32,583 nt of DNA from an uncultured Bacilli bacterium (GTDB taxonomy: Bacteria > Bacillota_I > Bacilli_A > RF39 > UBA660), in NCBI GenBank assembly GCA_947588935.1, contig CANQAU010000005.1:1-32583 (forward strand), in the 5' to 3' direction. The notes below the pieces were generated by a model, which was not told where the DNA came from, made no database searches, and was given only the letters and a program-made list of their open reading frames with translations. Shown here piece after piece: positions 1 to 6,874 of the stretch (positions are counted from its first letter, which is position 1; each line of letters starts with the position of its first letter). A program made the translations under genes and the position numbers.

Positions 1-206
1 TCTTGTTTGATATAGGCTACAATGGTTAATTCTTTTTCTAACGTTTTGGTTACTTCTTTTACGTTATAAGATAAAATGATGGCAACAGCTACTAAAATTA
101 AAGTAATGGTTGAACAAGTGATAGCGGCCATACTTAAGCTAAAATTACGTCCTACACTTTTAAAGGAGTCACGGACGCTTCTAGTTAGAATTCTTAATGC
201 TCTCAT
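1..206 (-). CDS. ftsX: Cell-division ABC transporter permease FtsX (N-terminal part, runs off the window)
   Basis: Only the first 68 or so codons are present; the gene continues beyond base 1. The translation starts MRALRILTRSVRDSFKSVGR, followed by one hydrophobic membrane segment (about residues 25-45) and the start of an extracellular region (EKELTIVAYIK). This cytoplasmic N-terminus plus first transmembrane helix is typical of FtsX, which with FtsE forms an ABC complex that activates peptidoglycan hydrolases at the membrane. The start codon lies inside the 3' end of ftsE (26-base overlap), the usual coupled ftsEX arrangement. The identification rests on the adjacent ftsE and the N-terminal pattern. 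Confidence 0.9.
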   Translation of the reverse strand, partial: MRALRILTRSVRDSFKSVGRNFSLSMAAITCSTITLILVAVAIILSYNVKEVTKTLEKELTIVAYIKQ

Positions 207-894
207 GCGCTTTATAACTTCCTTTCAAATGATCTGCGGCTAACACTCCATTTTCGATGACCAGTACTCTTTTTTTCATTCGATTGACAATTTCTTTATC
301 ATGTGTTGCCATAATGATTGTTGTTCCAAGTTCTTTATTGATCTTTTCTAATATTTTCATAATTTCTTTTGATGTGTCTGGATCTAGATTTCCAGTTGGT
401 TCATCACAAATCAATAATTTAGGATTGTTGACAATTGCTCGGGCGATGGCTACACGTTGTTGTTCTCCTCCTGATAATTGATTTGGAAAACTTCTCGTTT
501 TTTCTTTTAATCCAACGTTTTCAATGGCTTTCATCACTTTTGGACGAATTTCTTTGGCTTCCATTCCTAAGGCTTCTAATGCAAATGCTACATTTTCATA
601 CACCGTTAATTTTGGAAGTAATTTAAAGTCTTGGAAAACAACTCCCAATTTTCTACGTAATTTATATACTTTGGAGTTTCTTAGTCTGGCAACATTAATT
701 CCTCCAACAATAACGTCTCCTTTGGTTGGCTTTTCTTCTCGATAAAGCATTTTAATAAATGTTGATTTTCCACTTCCGGTTGATCCGATTACGAATACAA
801 ATTCTCCTTTATCGATGGTTACATTTAAATCCGCTATGGCAGTTGTTCCATTTTTATATACTTTGTAACAATTACTTACTTGGATTAATTTCAA
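181..894 (-). CDS. ftsE: Cell-division ABC transporter ATP-binding protein FtsE
   Basis: ABC ATPase that pairs with FtsX at the membrane to control cell-wall hydrolases during division or elongation. Numbered from a GTG at 903, Walker A GSTGSGKST is at residues 40-48, the Q-loop in VVFQDFKLLPKLT near 91, the signature LSGGEQQ at 143-149, Walker B LLICDEP at 163-169 and the H-loop histidine at 201. The stretch GVVFQDFKLLPKLTVYENVA is characteristic of FtsE among ABC ATPases. I prefer the TTG at 894 over the GTG at 903: GAGGTGG lies about five bases before the TTG, whereas the GTG is part of that Shine-Dalgarno sequence, and FtsE proteins normally begin a few residues before the first beta strand. 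It overlaps ftsX by 26 bases. Confidence 0.95.
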   Translation of the reverse strand: MKLIQVSNCYKVYKNGTTAIADLNVTIDKGEFVFVIGSTGSGKSTFIKMLYREEKPTKGDVIVGGINVARLRNSKVYKLRRKLGVVFQDFKLLPKLTVYENVAFALEALGMEAKEIRPKVMKAIENVGLKEKTRSFPNQLSGGEQQRVAIARAIVNNPKLLICDEPTGNLDPDTSKEIMKILEKINKELGTTIIMATHDKEIVNRMKKRVLVIENGVLAADHLKGSYKAHESIKNSN

Positions 895-917
895 TTTTAC
901 CACCTCGTATTGTATCC

Positions 918-926
918 ATTATATCA
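918..926 (-). promoter_or_regulatory. Extended -10 promoter of ftsEX
   Basis: Reading the minus strand, TGATATAAT (an extended -10, TGn then TATAAT) lies about 25 bases upstream of the ftsE start. No good -35 box is visible at the usual distance; TTTAAC is the nearest match. The leader would be very short, about 15 to 20 bases. Confidence 0.55.
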
Positions 927-934
927 GAAAAAGC

Positions 935-1840
935 TTAGGAGTTAAATGGTAAATTTGCCCTACTTACGCCACCGCGAACCTCGTAACAATCATTGATTAC
1001 AAAAAAGGCAGTTGGATCTATTGCTAATACAGTTTCTTTAAAGTAATAATAGTCGTTGGTGGGTACTACACACATTAATAGATAGCCACTTTCTTCACGA
1101 TATCCTCCTTTGGTATCTAACATGGTGACACCACTTTTAAAATCATTAATGATAAAATCGCGAACCGCTTTTGTCTCTTTGGTATAAATAAAAAATAGTT
1201 TACTACTAGAGATACCAATTAAGATTCGATCTATGATGACGCTATTTAAAACAAGAATAATAATGGAATAAATCATTTTATTTAAACCAAATGTAAATCC
1301 ACCTAAGATGATTATGATGCTATTAATGTATAAAACGCTTTTTCCTTCTGGAATTTGTGCGTATTTATTGACAATTTTCATTAAAATATCGCTTCCACCC
1401 GTTGTAAATCCTACTTTGTATATGATGCCATTGGCTACTCCGTATAATAAACCGGTGATTAATACAAGTACTAAAAAACTATCAAATACTAGATAAATGC
1501 GCAAAAAGTTTGCAAGAGGTACGGTTGCAGAAACCATGAGGGGATATAAAATGCTTCCTAAAATGGTATTGGTTGTTTCTTCTTTTCCTAGAAATATAAA
1601 ACTAATCACGATTAAAATAATGCTTGTTAAATACAAAAATAATTGTGGATTTAGTCCTGTTAATTTATGAATAATGATAGCGAGTCCACTTGTTCCGCCC
1701 GTTACTAAATCATTGGGTAAGAAAAACACATTATATACAAGCGCTAGTAGTGTTACACCGCTTAGTAAAAACATAAAACGTAAAAGAAAGTTTTTGCGAT
1801 TGACGAGTTCTTTTATTTTTTTAATATCGATAAAGTCCAT
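935..1840 (-). CDS. YitT-family membrane protein with C-terminal DUF2179 domain (copy 1)
   Basis: This is a 301-residue integral membrane protein of the YitT family (YitT_membrane plus DUF2179). Function is not established; the family is common in Firmicutes. The ORF could open at 1957, but the ATG at 1840 has AAGGAT six bases upstream and gives the normal family N-terminus MDFIDIKKIKELV. The longer version would run through the promoter. About six hydrophobic segments fill the first 200 residues, with the family's glycine-rich motifs TGGTSGLAI and FTTGGSDILMKI. The soluble C-terminus (about 210-290) has the DUF2179 pattern GVTMLDTKGGYREESGYLL and IDPTAFFVIND. It lies just upstream of ftsE. 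A second, divergent copy lies at 24403-25251 behind prfB. Confidence 0.85.
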   Translation of the reverse strand: MDFIDIKKIKELVNRKNFLLRFMFLLSGVTLLALVYNVFFLPNDLVTGGTSGLAIIIHKLTGLNPQLFLYLTSIILIVISFIFLGKEETTNTILGSILYPLMVSATVPLANFLRIYLVFDSFLVLVLITGLLYGVANGIIYKVGFTTGGSDILMKIVNKYAQIPEGKSVLYINSIIIILGGFTFGLNKMIYSIIILVLNSVIIDRILIGISSSKLFFIYTKETKAVRDFIINDFKSGVTMLDTKGGYREESGYLLMCVVPTNDYYYFKETVLAIDPTAFFVINDCYEVRGGVSRANLPFNS

Positions 1841-1858
1841 ACGATCATCCTTATGATT

Positions 1859-1887
1859 ATTATACTGTACGTTTTTTTTAAAATCAA
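1859..1887 (-). promoter_or_regulatory. SigA-type promoter of the first YitT gene
   Basis: On the minus strand TTGATT (-35, 1887-1882) and TATAAT (-10, 1864-1859) are separated by exactly 17 bases, close to the vegetative consensus. Transcription would begin about ten bases before the Shine-Dalgarno AAGGAT of the gene starting at 1840. Confidence 0.7.
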
Positions 1888-1911
1888 TCGCATAAAAAAA
1901 TACCGAACGTA

Positions 1912-1917
1912 TATAAT
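1912..1917 (+). promoter_or_regulatory. Candidate -10 box of gerQ
   Basis: TATAAT lies 19 bases upstream of the gerQ ATG, just before the Shine-Dalgarno AGAGGTG (1923-1929). No vegetative -35 is present at 16-18 bases, which would fit a gene read by a sporulation sigma factor, but the sigma E or K consensus is not clearly matched. The promoter is back to back with that of the YitT gene. Confidence 0.35.
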
Positions 1918-1936
1918 TTAGCAGAGGTGAAAATTG

Positions 1937-2299
1937 ATGAACGGTAGTTTTTATCAAAATCCAACTTTTCCAAATGCCCAGTCTTCGAATTCAACTCCGA
2001 TTACACCACCTGGGAACATTAGTTTTCAGTCGCAAATGCCTTTGGAACAGAGTTTGATTGAAAATATTCTGCGATTAAATAAAGGCAAAAAAGTGAAAGC
2101 CTATGTTTCTTATCCAGATTCGAATGAATGGCGAGATAAAATCTATGAGGGAATTATTGAAGAGGCAGGAAGAGATCATTTAATTATTCGCGATTTAAAG
2201 ACCAATATTTGGTATTTAATCCGAATGCTTTATTTGAATTATGTGGAATTTGAAGAAGCGATTGATTATAATCCGGATTATTCCGATACTTTTGATTAA
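1937..2299 (+). CDS. gerQ: Spore coat protein GerQ
   Basis: This 120-residue protein matches the GerQ (YwdL) family, a spore coat protein needed for localisation of the cortex-lytic enzyme CwlJ and cross-linked by transglutaminase in Bacillus. Residues 1-35 are a low-complexity Asn/Pro/Gln/Ser region, as in other GerQ proteins. The conserved C-terminal domain (about 40-112) contains SLIENILRLNKGKK, SNEWRDKIYEGIIEEAGRDH and LIRMLYLNYVEFEEAI, all family hallmarks. It is shorter than the Bacillus protein because the variable N-terminus is shorter. The ATG at 1937 is preferred to a TTG at 1934 because it sits seven bases after AGAGGTG. It is one of only three plus-strand genes in the window and implies that the organism or its recent ancestor makes endospores. 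Confidence 0.9.
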   Translation: MNGSFYQNPTFPNAQSSNSTPITPPGNISFQSQMPLEQSLIENILRLNKGKKVKAYVSYPDSNEWRDKIYEGIIEEAGRDHLIIRDLKTNIWYLIRMLYLNYVEFEEAIDYNPDYSDTFD

Positions 2300-2323
2300 A
2301 AACAACTTTTGGGTTGTTTTTTT
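2298..2323 (+). terminator. Intrinsic terminator of gerQ
   Basis: AAACAAC (2300-2306) pairs with GTTGTTT (2313-2319) around a six-base loop, followed by a run of Ts. It begins at the gerQ stop codon and touches the stop codon of the convergent hydrolase gene (2322), so it may serve both strands. Confidence 0.7.
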
Positions 2324-2819
2324 ATATGTATTCTTTTAGATAAGGAATTTCTTCTTTTAGGGTTGTTGGTTTTCCATGTCCTGGATAGATTTTTATTTCT
2401 GGTGGATACGTCATGATTTTCTTGATGCTTTCTTTCATTTTTTGAAAATCACTGCCGGGTAAGTCGCATCTTCCAATCGTATGATAAAAGAGAAAATCTC
2501 CGGAAAAGAGAATTTTTTCTTCTGCAAAATAAAAACTGATACAATCTTCTTGATGTCCAGGGGTAGTGATGATTTCATACGGAAAGCCTTCTATCTTTTG
2601 ATTATGTTTTTGATGGTATATGTTTTCTAATGTTTCTAGTGCTCCGATGTGATCAAAATGATGATGGGTAACGAGTATTCCTACCACGTTTTTTCCTTGA
2701 CATTGTTTTACTATTTTCGAAGATTCATCCCCCGGATCTATAATGATGGTTTGTTGATTTTTGGTTACAATATAACAATTTGTTCTTAGTTCTCCCACTT
2801 GGCAAGTTTCGATTTGCAT
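2322..2819 (-). CDS. Metallo-beta-lactamase-fold hydrolase, YqgX/glyoxalase-II-like
   Basis: This is a 165-residue soluble metallo-hydrolase of the YqgX / hydroxyacylglutathione hydrolase group. The metal-binding signature THHHFDHIGA is at about residues 51-60; TTPGHQEDCISFYF carries the next histidine (about 90), LFSGDFLF the bridging aspartate (about 108) and IYPGHGKPT the last histidine (about 148). The N-terminus VGELRTNCYIV is typical of the YqgX group. It is clearly shorter than the usual 200-210 residues; sequence between the HxHxDH helix and the next strand is reduced to a short linker (LENIYHQKHNQ). All metal ligands are kept, so it is probably active. The substrate cannot be told from the sequence. 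It stands alone, convergent with gerQ and divergent from the LemA gene. Confidence 0.85.
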   Translation of the reverse strand: MQIETCQVGELRTNCYIVTKNQQTIIIDPGDESSKIVKQCQGKNVVGILVTHHHFDHIGALETLENIYHQKHNQKIEGFPYEIITTPGHQEDCISFYFAEEKILFSGDFLFYHTIGRCDLPGSDFQKMKESIKKIMTYPPEIKIYPGHGKPTTLKEEIPYLKEYI

Positions 2820-2865
2820 TTTATCACCTATTTTCTTTTATCATCTTATCATATTTCTATTTTTA

Positions 2866-2874
2866 TGTTACAAT
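2866..2874 (+). promoter_or_regulatory. Extended -10 promoter of the LemA-family gene
   Basis: TGTTACAAT matches an extended -10 (TGn plus TACAAT) and lies 23 bases upstream of the ATG at 2898. No convincing -35 hexamer is seen. Confidence 0.45.
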
Positions 2875-2897
2875 GATTTTAGAATAAGGTGTTGGTT

Positions 2898-3443
2898 ATG
2901 GATTTATTATACATTTTTCTCATTCTTGTTTTTTTCATCTCTTTATTCATTATGTGCTATGTGACTTATTATAATCGTTTACAGGATGCGAAAACACGAA
3001 TTGAACAAGCAGAAGGAATTATTGATGAAACTTTGCGTGCTCGTTATGATTTGGTTGTGCGAATGAGTGATTTGGTGAAAACCAATTTAAAAGAAAAAAA
3101 GGACTATTTTAAAGAATATGTGCAGTTAAAAAATGAAAAGATTAGTAATTTTGATATGGATCGAAAATTAAAAGAAGCGATTGGAATGATTTATAATTTG
3201 CGAAATGATTATCCAGAATTACAAAAAAATGCAGATGTTAAGGAAATCATTACTGAAATTAAAGCTACTAATGAGAAAATGACAGCGACGATTGCTTATT
3301 ATAACCGGTATACTAGTGAATTGAATGCTTTGATACGGAAGTTTCCATCTAATCTTATTTCCAAAATTCATCATTTTGAGATTTTGCCATTTTTTGATAA
3401 AAAGGATATGCAAGATGATGATATTTTAGATTTTAAATTATAA
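2898..3443 (+). CDS. LemA-family membrane-anchored protein
   Basis: This 181-residue protein has one N-terminal membrane helix (about residues 4-24) and then a long helical domain. The pattern fits LemA: NRLQDAKTRIEQAEGIIDET, RARYDLVVRMSDLVKTNLKE, a YPELQKNADVKEI segment, TAYYNRYTSELN-like spacing (TIAYYNRYTSELNALIRKFP) and FEILPFF near the end. LemA proteins expose the N-terminus outside and form a helical bundle; their general function is unknown. The ATG at 2898 has AAGGTG six bases before it and is preferred to the GTG at 2889 that lies within that site. The gene is monocistronic, with its own promoter and terminator. Confidence 0.82.
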   Translation: MDLLYIFLILVFFISLFIMCYVTYYNRLQDAKTRIEQAEGIIDETLRARYDLVVRMSDLVKTNLKEKKDYFKEYVQLKNEKISNFDMDRKLKEAIGMIYNLRNDYPELQKNADVKEIITEIKATNEKMTATIAYYNRYTSELNALIRKFPSNLISKIHHFEILPFFDKKDMQDDDILDFKL

Positions 3444-3471
3444 AAAAACAAGAAATTATCTTGTCTTTTTT
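3442..3471. terminator. Bidirectional intrinsic terminator between the LemA gene and ung
   Basis: ACAAGA (3448-3453) pairs with TCTTGT (3459-3464) around a five-base loop. It is flanked by an A run on the left and a T run on the right, so it can terminate transcripts from either side. The ung stop codon (3456-3458) lies in the loop. Confidence 0.75.
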
Positions 3472-4145
3472 GTTTCGTTTAAATCCCAATTGATTGGTTC
3501 GATATTGTTTTTCTTTAAAAATTCATTGGTTTTCGAGAATGGTTTGCTTCCAAAGAAGCCATAATTTGCAGAAAAGGGACTTGGATGGGCACTCATGATT
3601 ACATAATGTTTGGGATTCGTTATTAACTCTTTTTTGGCTTTGGCAAAATTTCCCCAAAGGATAAAGACTACGGGTTGTTCTTTTTCATTTAAAAGCCTGA
3701 TAATGTAATCTGTCAATCTTTCCCACCCAATATTTCGATGGGAAGCGGGAGTATCTTTGATTACAGTTAATACGGCATTTAATAACAAAACCCCTTGACG
3801 CGCCCAACCGGTTAAATCTCCGCTCGTTCGAATGGGAATGTTTAAATCACTTTGAAGTTCTTTGTATATGTTTTGCAAAGATGGTGGCACTTTGATTCCT
3901 TCTTGTACAGAGAAAGATAAGCCATGCGCTTCGTGTTCTCCATGATAAGGATCTTGTCCGACGATTACTACTTTGACATCTTTGTAAGGAGTTAATTTTA
4001 AGGCATTAAAAATATAGTCTTTTGGTGGATAAATGGTTTTGTTTTTATATTCCTCTTCTATAATGTGCCAAAACTTTTGATACCCCGGACTTTCCCATAT
4101 GATACTTAGTTTTTCATCCCAGTCGTTTCCAATAAAATTTTTCAT
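3456..4145 (-). CDS. ung: Uracil-DNA glycosylase
   Basis: Family 1 uracil-DNA glycosylase, 229 residues (usual length about 225). It removes uracil from DNA as the first step of base-excision repair. The water-activating motif GQDPYH is at residues 63-68 (Asp65), HGLSFSV follows at 74-80, LLLNAVLTV lies in the middle, and the C-terminal DNA-intercalation motif HPSPFSANYGFFGSKPFSKT holds the second catalytic histidine. It is the last gene of the rplI-dnaB-M23-walJ-rlmH-ung run, 11 bases after rlmH with its own Shine-Dalgarno (AAGGAGGAAG). All key residues are present. Confidence 0.97.
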   Translation of the reverse strand: MKNFIGNDWDEKLSIIWESPGYQKFWHIIEEEYKNKTIYPPKDYIFNALKLTPYKDVKVVIVGQDPYHGEHEAHGLSFSVQEGIKVPPSLQNIYKELQSDLNIPIRTSGDLTGWARQGVLLLNAVLTVIKDTPASHRNIGWERLTDYIIRLLNEKEQPVVFILWGNFAKAKKELITNPKHYVIMSAHPSPFSANYGFFGSKPFSKTNEFLKKNNIEPINWDLNETKKTR

Positions 4146-4156
4146 TCACTTCCTCC

Positions 4157-4594
4157 TTACTTATGGTAAGTTTCATGATTTCTTATTTTAAATGAACGAT
4201 ATATCTGCTCTAATAAAATTCCTCTAAAAAGTCCATGTGGAAAGGTAAAGTTCGAAAATGATATATCTTCTTTTTTCTGAGCTATTATCTCTTTTGGTAG
4301 ACCGTTTGATCCGCCGATGATAAATGTAAGGTTATTGGTATGTAAAAACAATTCTTCCATGTGTGCCGCAAAATCTTCACTACTATATGATCTTCCTTGA
4401 ATTTCTAGAGTAATGATATAATCTTTTGGGTTTATTACACGGAGAAGATTTTCTTTTTCTTTTTCAATGGATTCATCGTCTTTTACTTCGATGATTTCGA
4501 TCTTATGATATTTGGAAATTCTTTTTTTATAGTCTTCAATTAATTCATTTAAATATTTTTCTTTGATTTTTCCAACACAAATTATTTTAATCAT
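4157..4594 (-). CDS. rlmH: 23S rRNA (pseudouridine1915-N3)-methyltransferase RlmH
   Basis: SPOUT-class methyltransferase that N3-methylates pseudouridine 1915 in helix 69 of 23S rRNA. At 145 residues it is a little shorter than the usual 155-160. The knot region shows FIIGGSNGLP (S-adenosylmethionine binding), and the C-terminus has FPHGLFRGILLEQIYRSFKI then NHETYHK, the RlmH signature; most family members have HQLxR where this has HGLFR. Its ATG overlaps the 3' end of walJ by eight bases, indicating translational coupling. Confidence 0.95.
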   Translation of the reverse strand: MIKIICVGKIKEKYLNELIEDYKKRISKYHKIEIIEVKDDESIEKEKENLLRVINPKDYIITLEIQGRSYSSEDFAAHMEELFLHTNNLTFIIGGSNGLPKEIIAQKKEDISFSNFTFPHGLFRGILLEQIYRSFKIRNHETYHK

Positions 4595-5351
4595 TTGTCA
4601 CCTTTGTAATTTCATCTTGCTTGGCACAGGTGATATTTGTAAATTCAATATTGTAGTCTTGAAATGTTTGATGAATCATTTCCAAGGCTTTTTCTTCGGT
4701 ATTATTTTTATGGGAAAGATGCATTAAAATGATTTTTTTTGTTTGATCTCCAATTAATTTCGTTAAGTAGAAACTGGCATCTTTATTTGATAAATGGCCG
4801 CTTGTTCCGAGTACCCTGGTTTTTAGCCATTTGGGATAAGGACCATTCATTAACATTCCCACATCATGATTGCTTTCAAATAAATAATAATTTTTATTTT
4901 TTAATATTTGAAAATATTTGCGATTTAAATAGCCCGTATCTGTTAAATAAACTAAAGACTCCCCTTTTTCTTCGAGGACAAAATTTCTGGAGTCACTGAC
5001 ATCGTGAGATGTGCGAATGGATGTTATTTTTAAATTATCCAGCATAATGTCATCTTCGTAAATGATGATGTTATCATATTTTTCTAAGTTAGGTAAATCG
5101 AAAAACATTTTTTGAGTCATGAAGATTTTGGGATGATATTTTTTGACGAAGCGCTCGAGGGCAGCGACATGGTCATTATGGGTATGACTGATAATGATGG
5201 TATCAATTTCTTCTGGTTTTTCTTCAATTTCTTTTAGTTTATCGGTGATGTATTTTACATTTTTACCAATGTCAATTAATATTTTATGATTTTCCGTGGC
5301 TAGGAATGTAGAGTTTCCTTCTGAACCACTTGCTAAGACACATATTTTCAT
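4587..5351 (-). CDS. walJ: Metallo-beta-lactamase-fold exonuclease WalJ (YycJ)
   Basis: WalJ/YycJ-family nuclease, 254 residues. In Bacillus it is linked to the WalRK operon and acts as a 5'-3' DNA exonuclease. The N-terminus MKICVLASGSEGNSTFL is the family hallmark, followed by the metal site SHTHNDH (about 55-61). Further elements are LTDTGYLN, ESNHDVGML and GTSGHLSN, then HLSHKNNTEEKA. I chose the ATG at 5351 rather than 5366: it overlaps the stop of the upstream peptidase gene as ATGA, with GGAG nine bases before it. The walRK and yycHI genes that normally precede it are absent; an M23 peptidase gene sits there instead. Confidence 0.93.
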   Translation of the reverse strand: MKICVLASGSEGNSTFLATENHKILIDIGKNVKYITDKLKEIEEKPEEIDTIIISHTHNDHVAALERFVKKYHPKIFMTQKMFFDLPNLEKYDNIIIYEDDIMLDNLKITSIRTSHDVSDSRNFVLEEKGESLVYLTDTGYLNRKYFQILKNKNYYLFESNHDVGMLMNGPYPKWLKTRVLGTSGHLSNKDASFYLTKLIGDQTKKIILMHLSHKNNTEEKALEMIHQTFQDYNIEFTNITCAKQDEITKVTND

Positions 5352-6868
5352 TGGAACAGACTCCATGGACTAAACCAACTGAACCCAGAGGAATTTGGTA
5401 GACCATAAGATGCACTAAAGTGAAGGTGCGTACCGTCTGATGATCCACTACTTCCCATGCTACCAATGATTTGTCCTCTTCCGACGCTTTGTCCTACTGA
5501 TACTAACATATCTTGGGTCATGTGACCATATAATGTGTATACATTATTGGCATGGCGAATAATCACATAATTTCCATAACCTGCACCACAACGCGATCCA
5601 ATATATCCGATGTTGGCACAGTTGTTATTTACATCTACTACCGTTCCGGCTTTGGATGCGTAAATTGGCGAACCAAATCCTGTACCCGAAATATCGAGTC
5701 CATAATGGAATGATCCCCAACGCCATTCATAATTTGTTGTAATAACATATGGACGATTCGTCGGCCAACCAAATTCTTTTCCATTATCTACATAATTTCC
5801 TGTATTGTTCGTATATTTTCTACCAACGGTTGTAATTTCATCGACTACTTCCCGCAATGTTACAGAACTAATCACTACGGCACCTTGGTTTCTTTCCCCA
5901 TTCGTCGTTCGAACCTCTTGGGTTGTTCTTACTATACCGGTTACGCCAGCTTGTGTTATTTCGCTATAAGACGAAGGTTTGTTTTTATCTACTTCTTCTT
6001 TCTTTTCATAAATCTGTTCGGTATCTTCCACTACATGTAATTCTTGAATTAATGTTAAGACGGGATCGATTAAGTCTACAGATACTTCTTGTCCGATGGC
6101 TAAAAGACTGTCTTCACTTTTAAATTGTTGATTGGCAATTAGAAATTCTCGAGTATTTAATTTATTATCTTCTGCTATACTCTTGATTGTATCTCCTTTT
6201 TTTACAGTATAATTGTTAGAAGTCTTGTCTTTTCCAAATAATAAATATCTTCCTAATTCGTCTGCATCGGTGTATATTTTTTCGTTGACGCTGATGTTTG
6301 ATTCTTTAATGGTGATGGTTTCGTCAAAATACATGTGTTCAATAATGGTTCCTACGGTTGTAATTTCTTCTTGCGTATTATTAATGTAATTTTTATAATC
6401 TTTTTCATCGACAAAAACAGTGATTAATGTTTCTAAGGCTTGTTTAAATATCTCTTGATTTAACACGTAAATGTATTCTTTTTTCTCTTCTGTTTCTTCG
6501 GTTTTGGGAGTCGTAATCGTTACGGTATATCCTTTGATTGTAAAATCGCCTTTTTCTTTTACACGATTATAAATATCTTTGGCAGTGGTGATGGTTTCGT
6601 CATAAGTTTTGTATTTTACAATTTCAAATCCATTTGGAGGATAAACGCTGTCCACTCCATATAAATTTTTGATATCGGTTTGTTCCTCGTTTATCATGTT
6701 TAATAATTCATTTTGATCTGTAATTAACCCTAAGCTTTGTCCATCAAGATATACGCGATATACTTCTTTTGAATGGTCTTTTAAATGGGCATTGAAACCC
6801 GTTAATACAAGAACTGCAATGACTATGATGGTCATTGTCATGGTTATTATCTTTTGCTTTGTGTTCAT
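5348..6868 (-). CDS. Membrane-anchored cell-wall peptidase with LysM, G5 and M23 domains
   Basis: Predicted cell-surface peptidoglycan endopeptidase of 506 residues. Residues 7-25 form an N-terminal membrane anchor or signal. About 30-215 is an uncharacterised extracellular region. A LysM module (220-265, NYTVKKGDTIKSIAEDN) binds glycan. A G5-like domain (about 271-350, with EVRTTNGERNQG) follows. The C-terminal M23 metallopeptidase domain (about 370-490) has metal ligands in HYGLDI (His388, Asp392) and HLHF (His481, His483), and YTLYGHM (His449). All catalytic residues are present. The gene is six bases after dnaB and its stop overlaps the walJ start, so it is co-transcribed with replication and repair genes. 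Similar architectures are seen in spore-forming Clostridia and Bacilli, but the exact role here is not known. Confidence 0.9.
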   Translation of the reverse strand: MNTKQKIITMTMTIIVIAVLVLTGFNAHLKDHSKEVYRVYLDGQSLGLITDQNELLNMINEEQTDIKNLYGVDSVYPPNGFEIVKYKTYDETITTAKDIYNRVKEKGDFTIKGYTVTITTPKTEETEEKKEYIYVLNQEIFKQALETLITVFVDEKDYKNYINNTQEEITTVGTIIEHMYFDETITIKESNISVNEKIYTDADELGRYLLFGKDKTSNNYTVKKGDTIKSIAEDNKLNTREFLIANQQFKSEDSLLAIGQEVSVDLIDPVLTLIQELHVVEDTEQIYEKKEEVDKNKPSSYSEITQAGVTGIVRTTQEVRTTNGERNQGAVVISSVTLREVVDEITTVGRKYTNNTGNYVDNGKEFGWPTNRPYVITTNYEWRWGSFHYGLDISGTGFGSPIYASKAGTVVDVNNNCANIGYIGSRCGAGYGNYVIIRHANNVYTLYGHMTQDMLVSVGQSVGRGQIIGSMGSSGSSDGTHLHFSASYGLPNSSGFSWFSPWSLFQ

Positions 6869-6874
6869 AACCCC

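Noticed and set aside
257-481. Plus-strand open frame inside ftsE
   Set aside because: It is the antisense shadow of a well-supported ABC ATPase and has no ribosome site.
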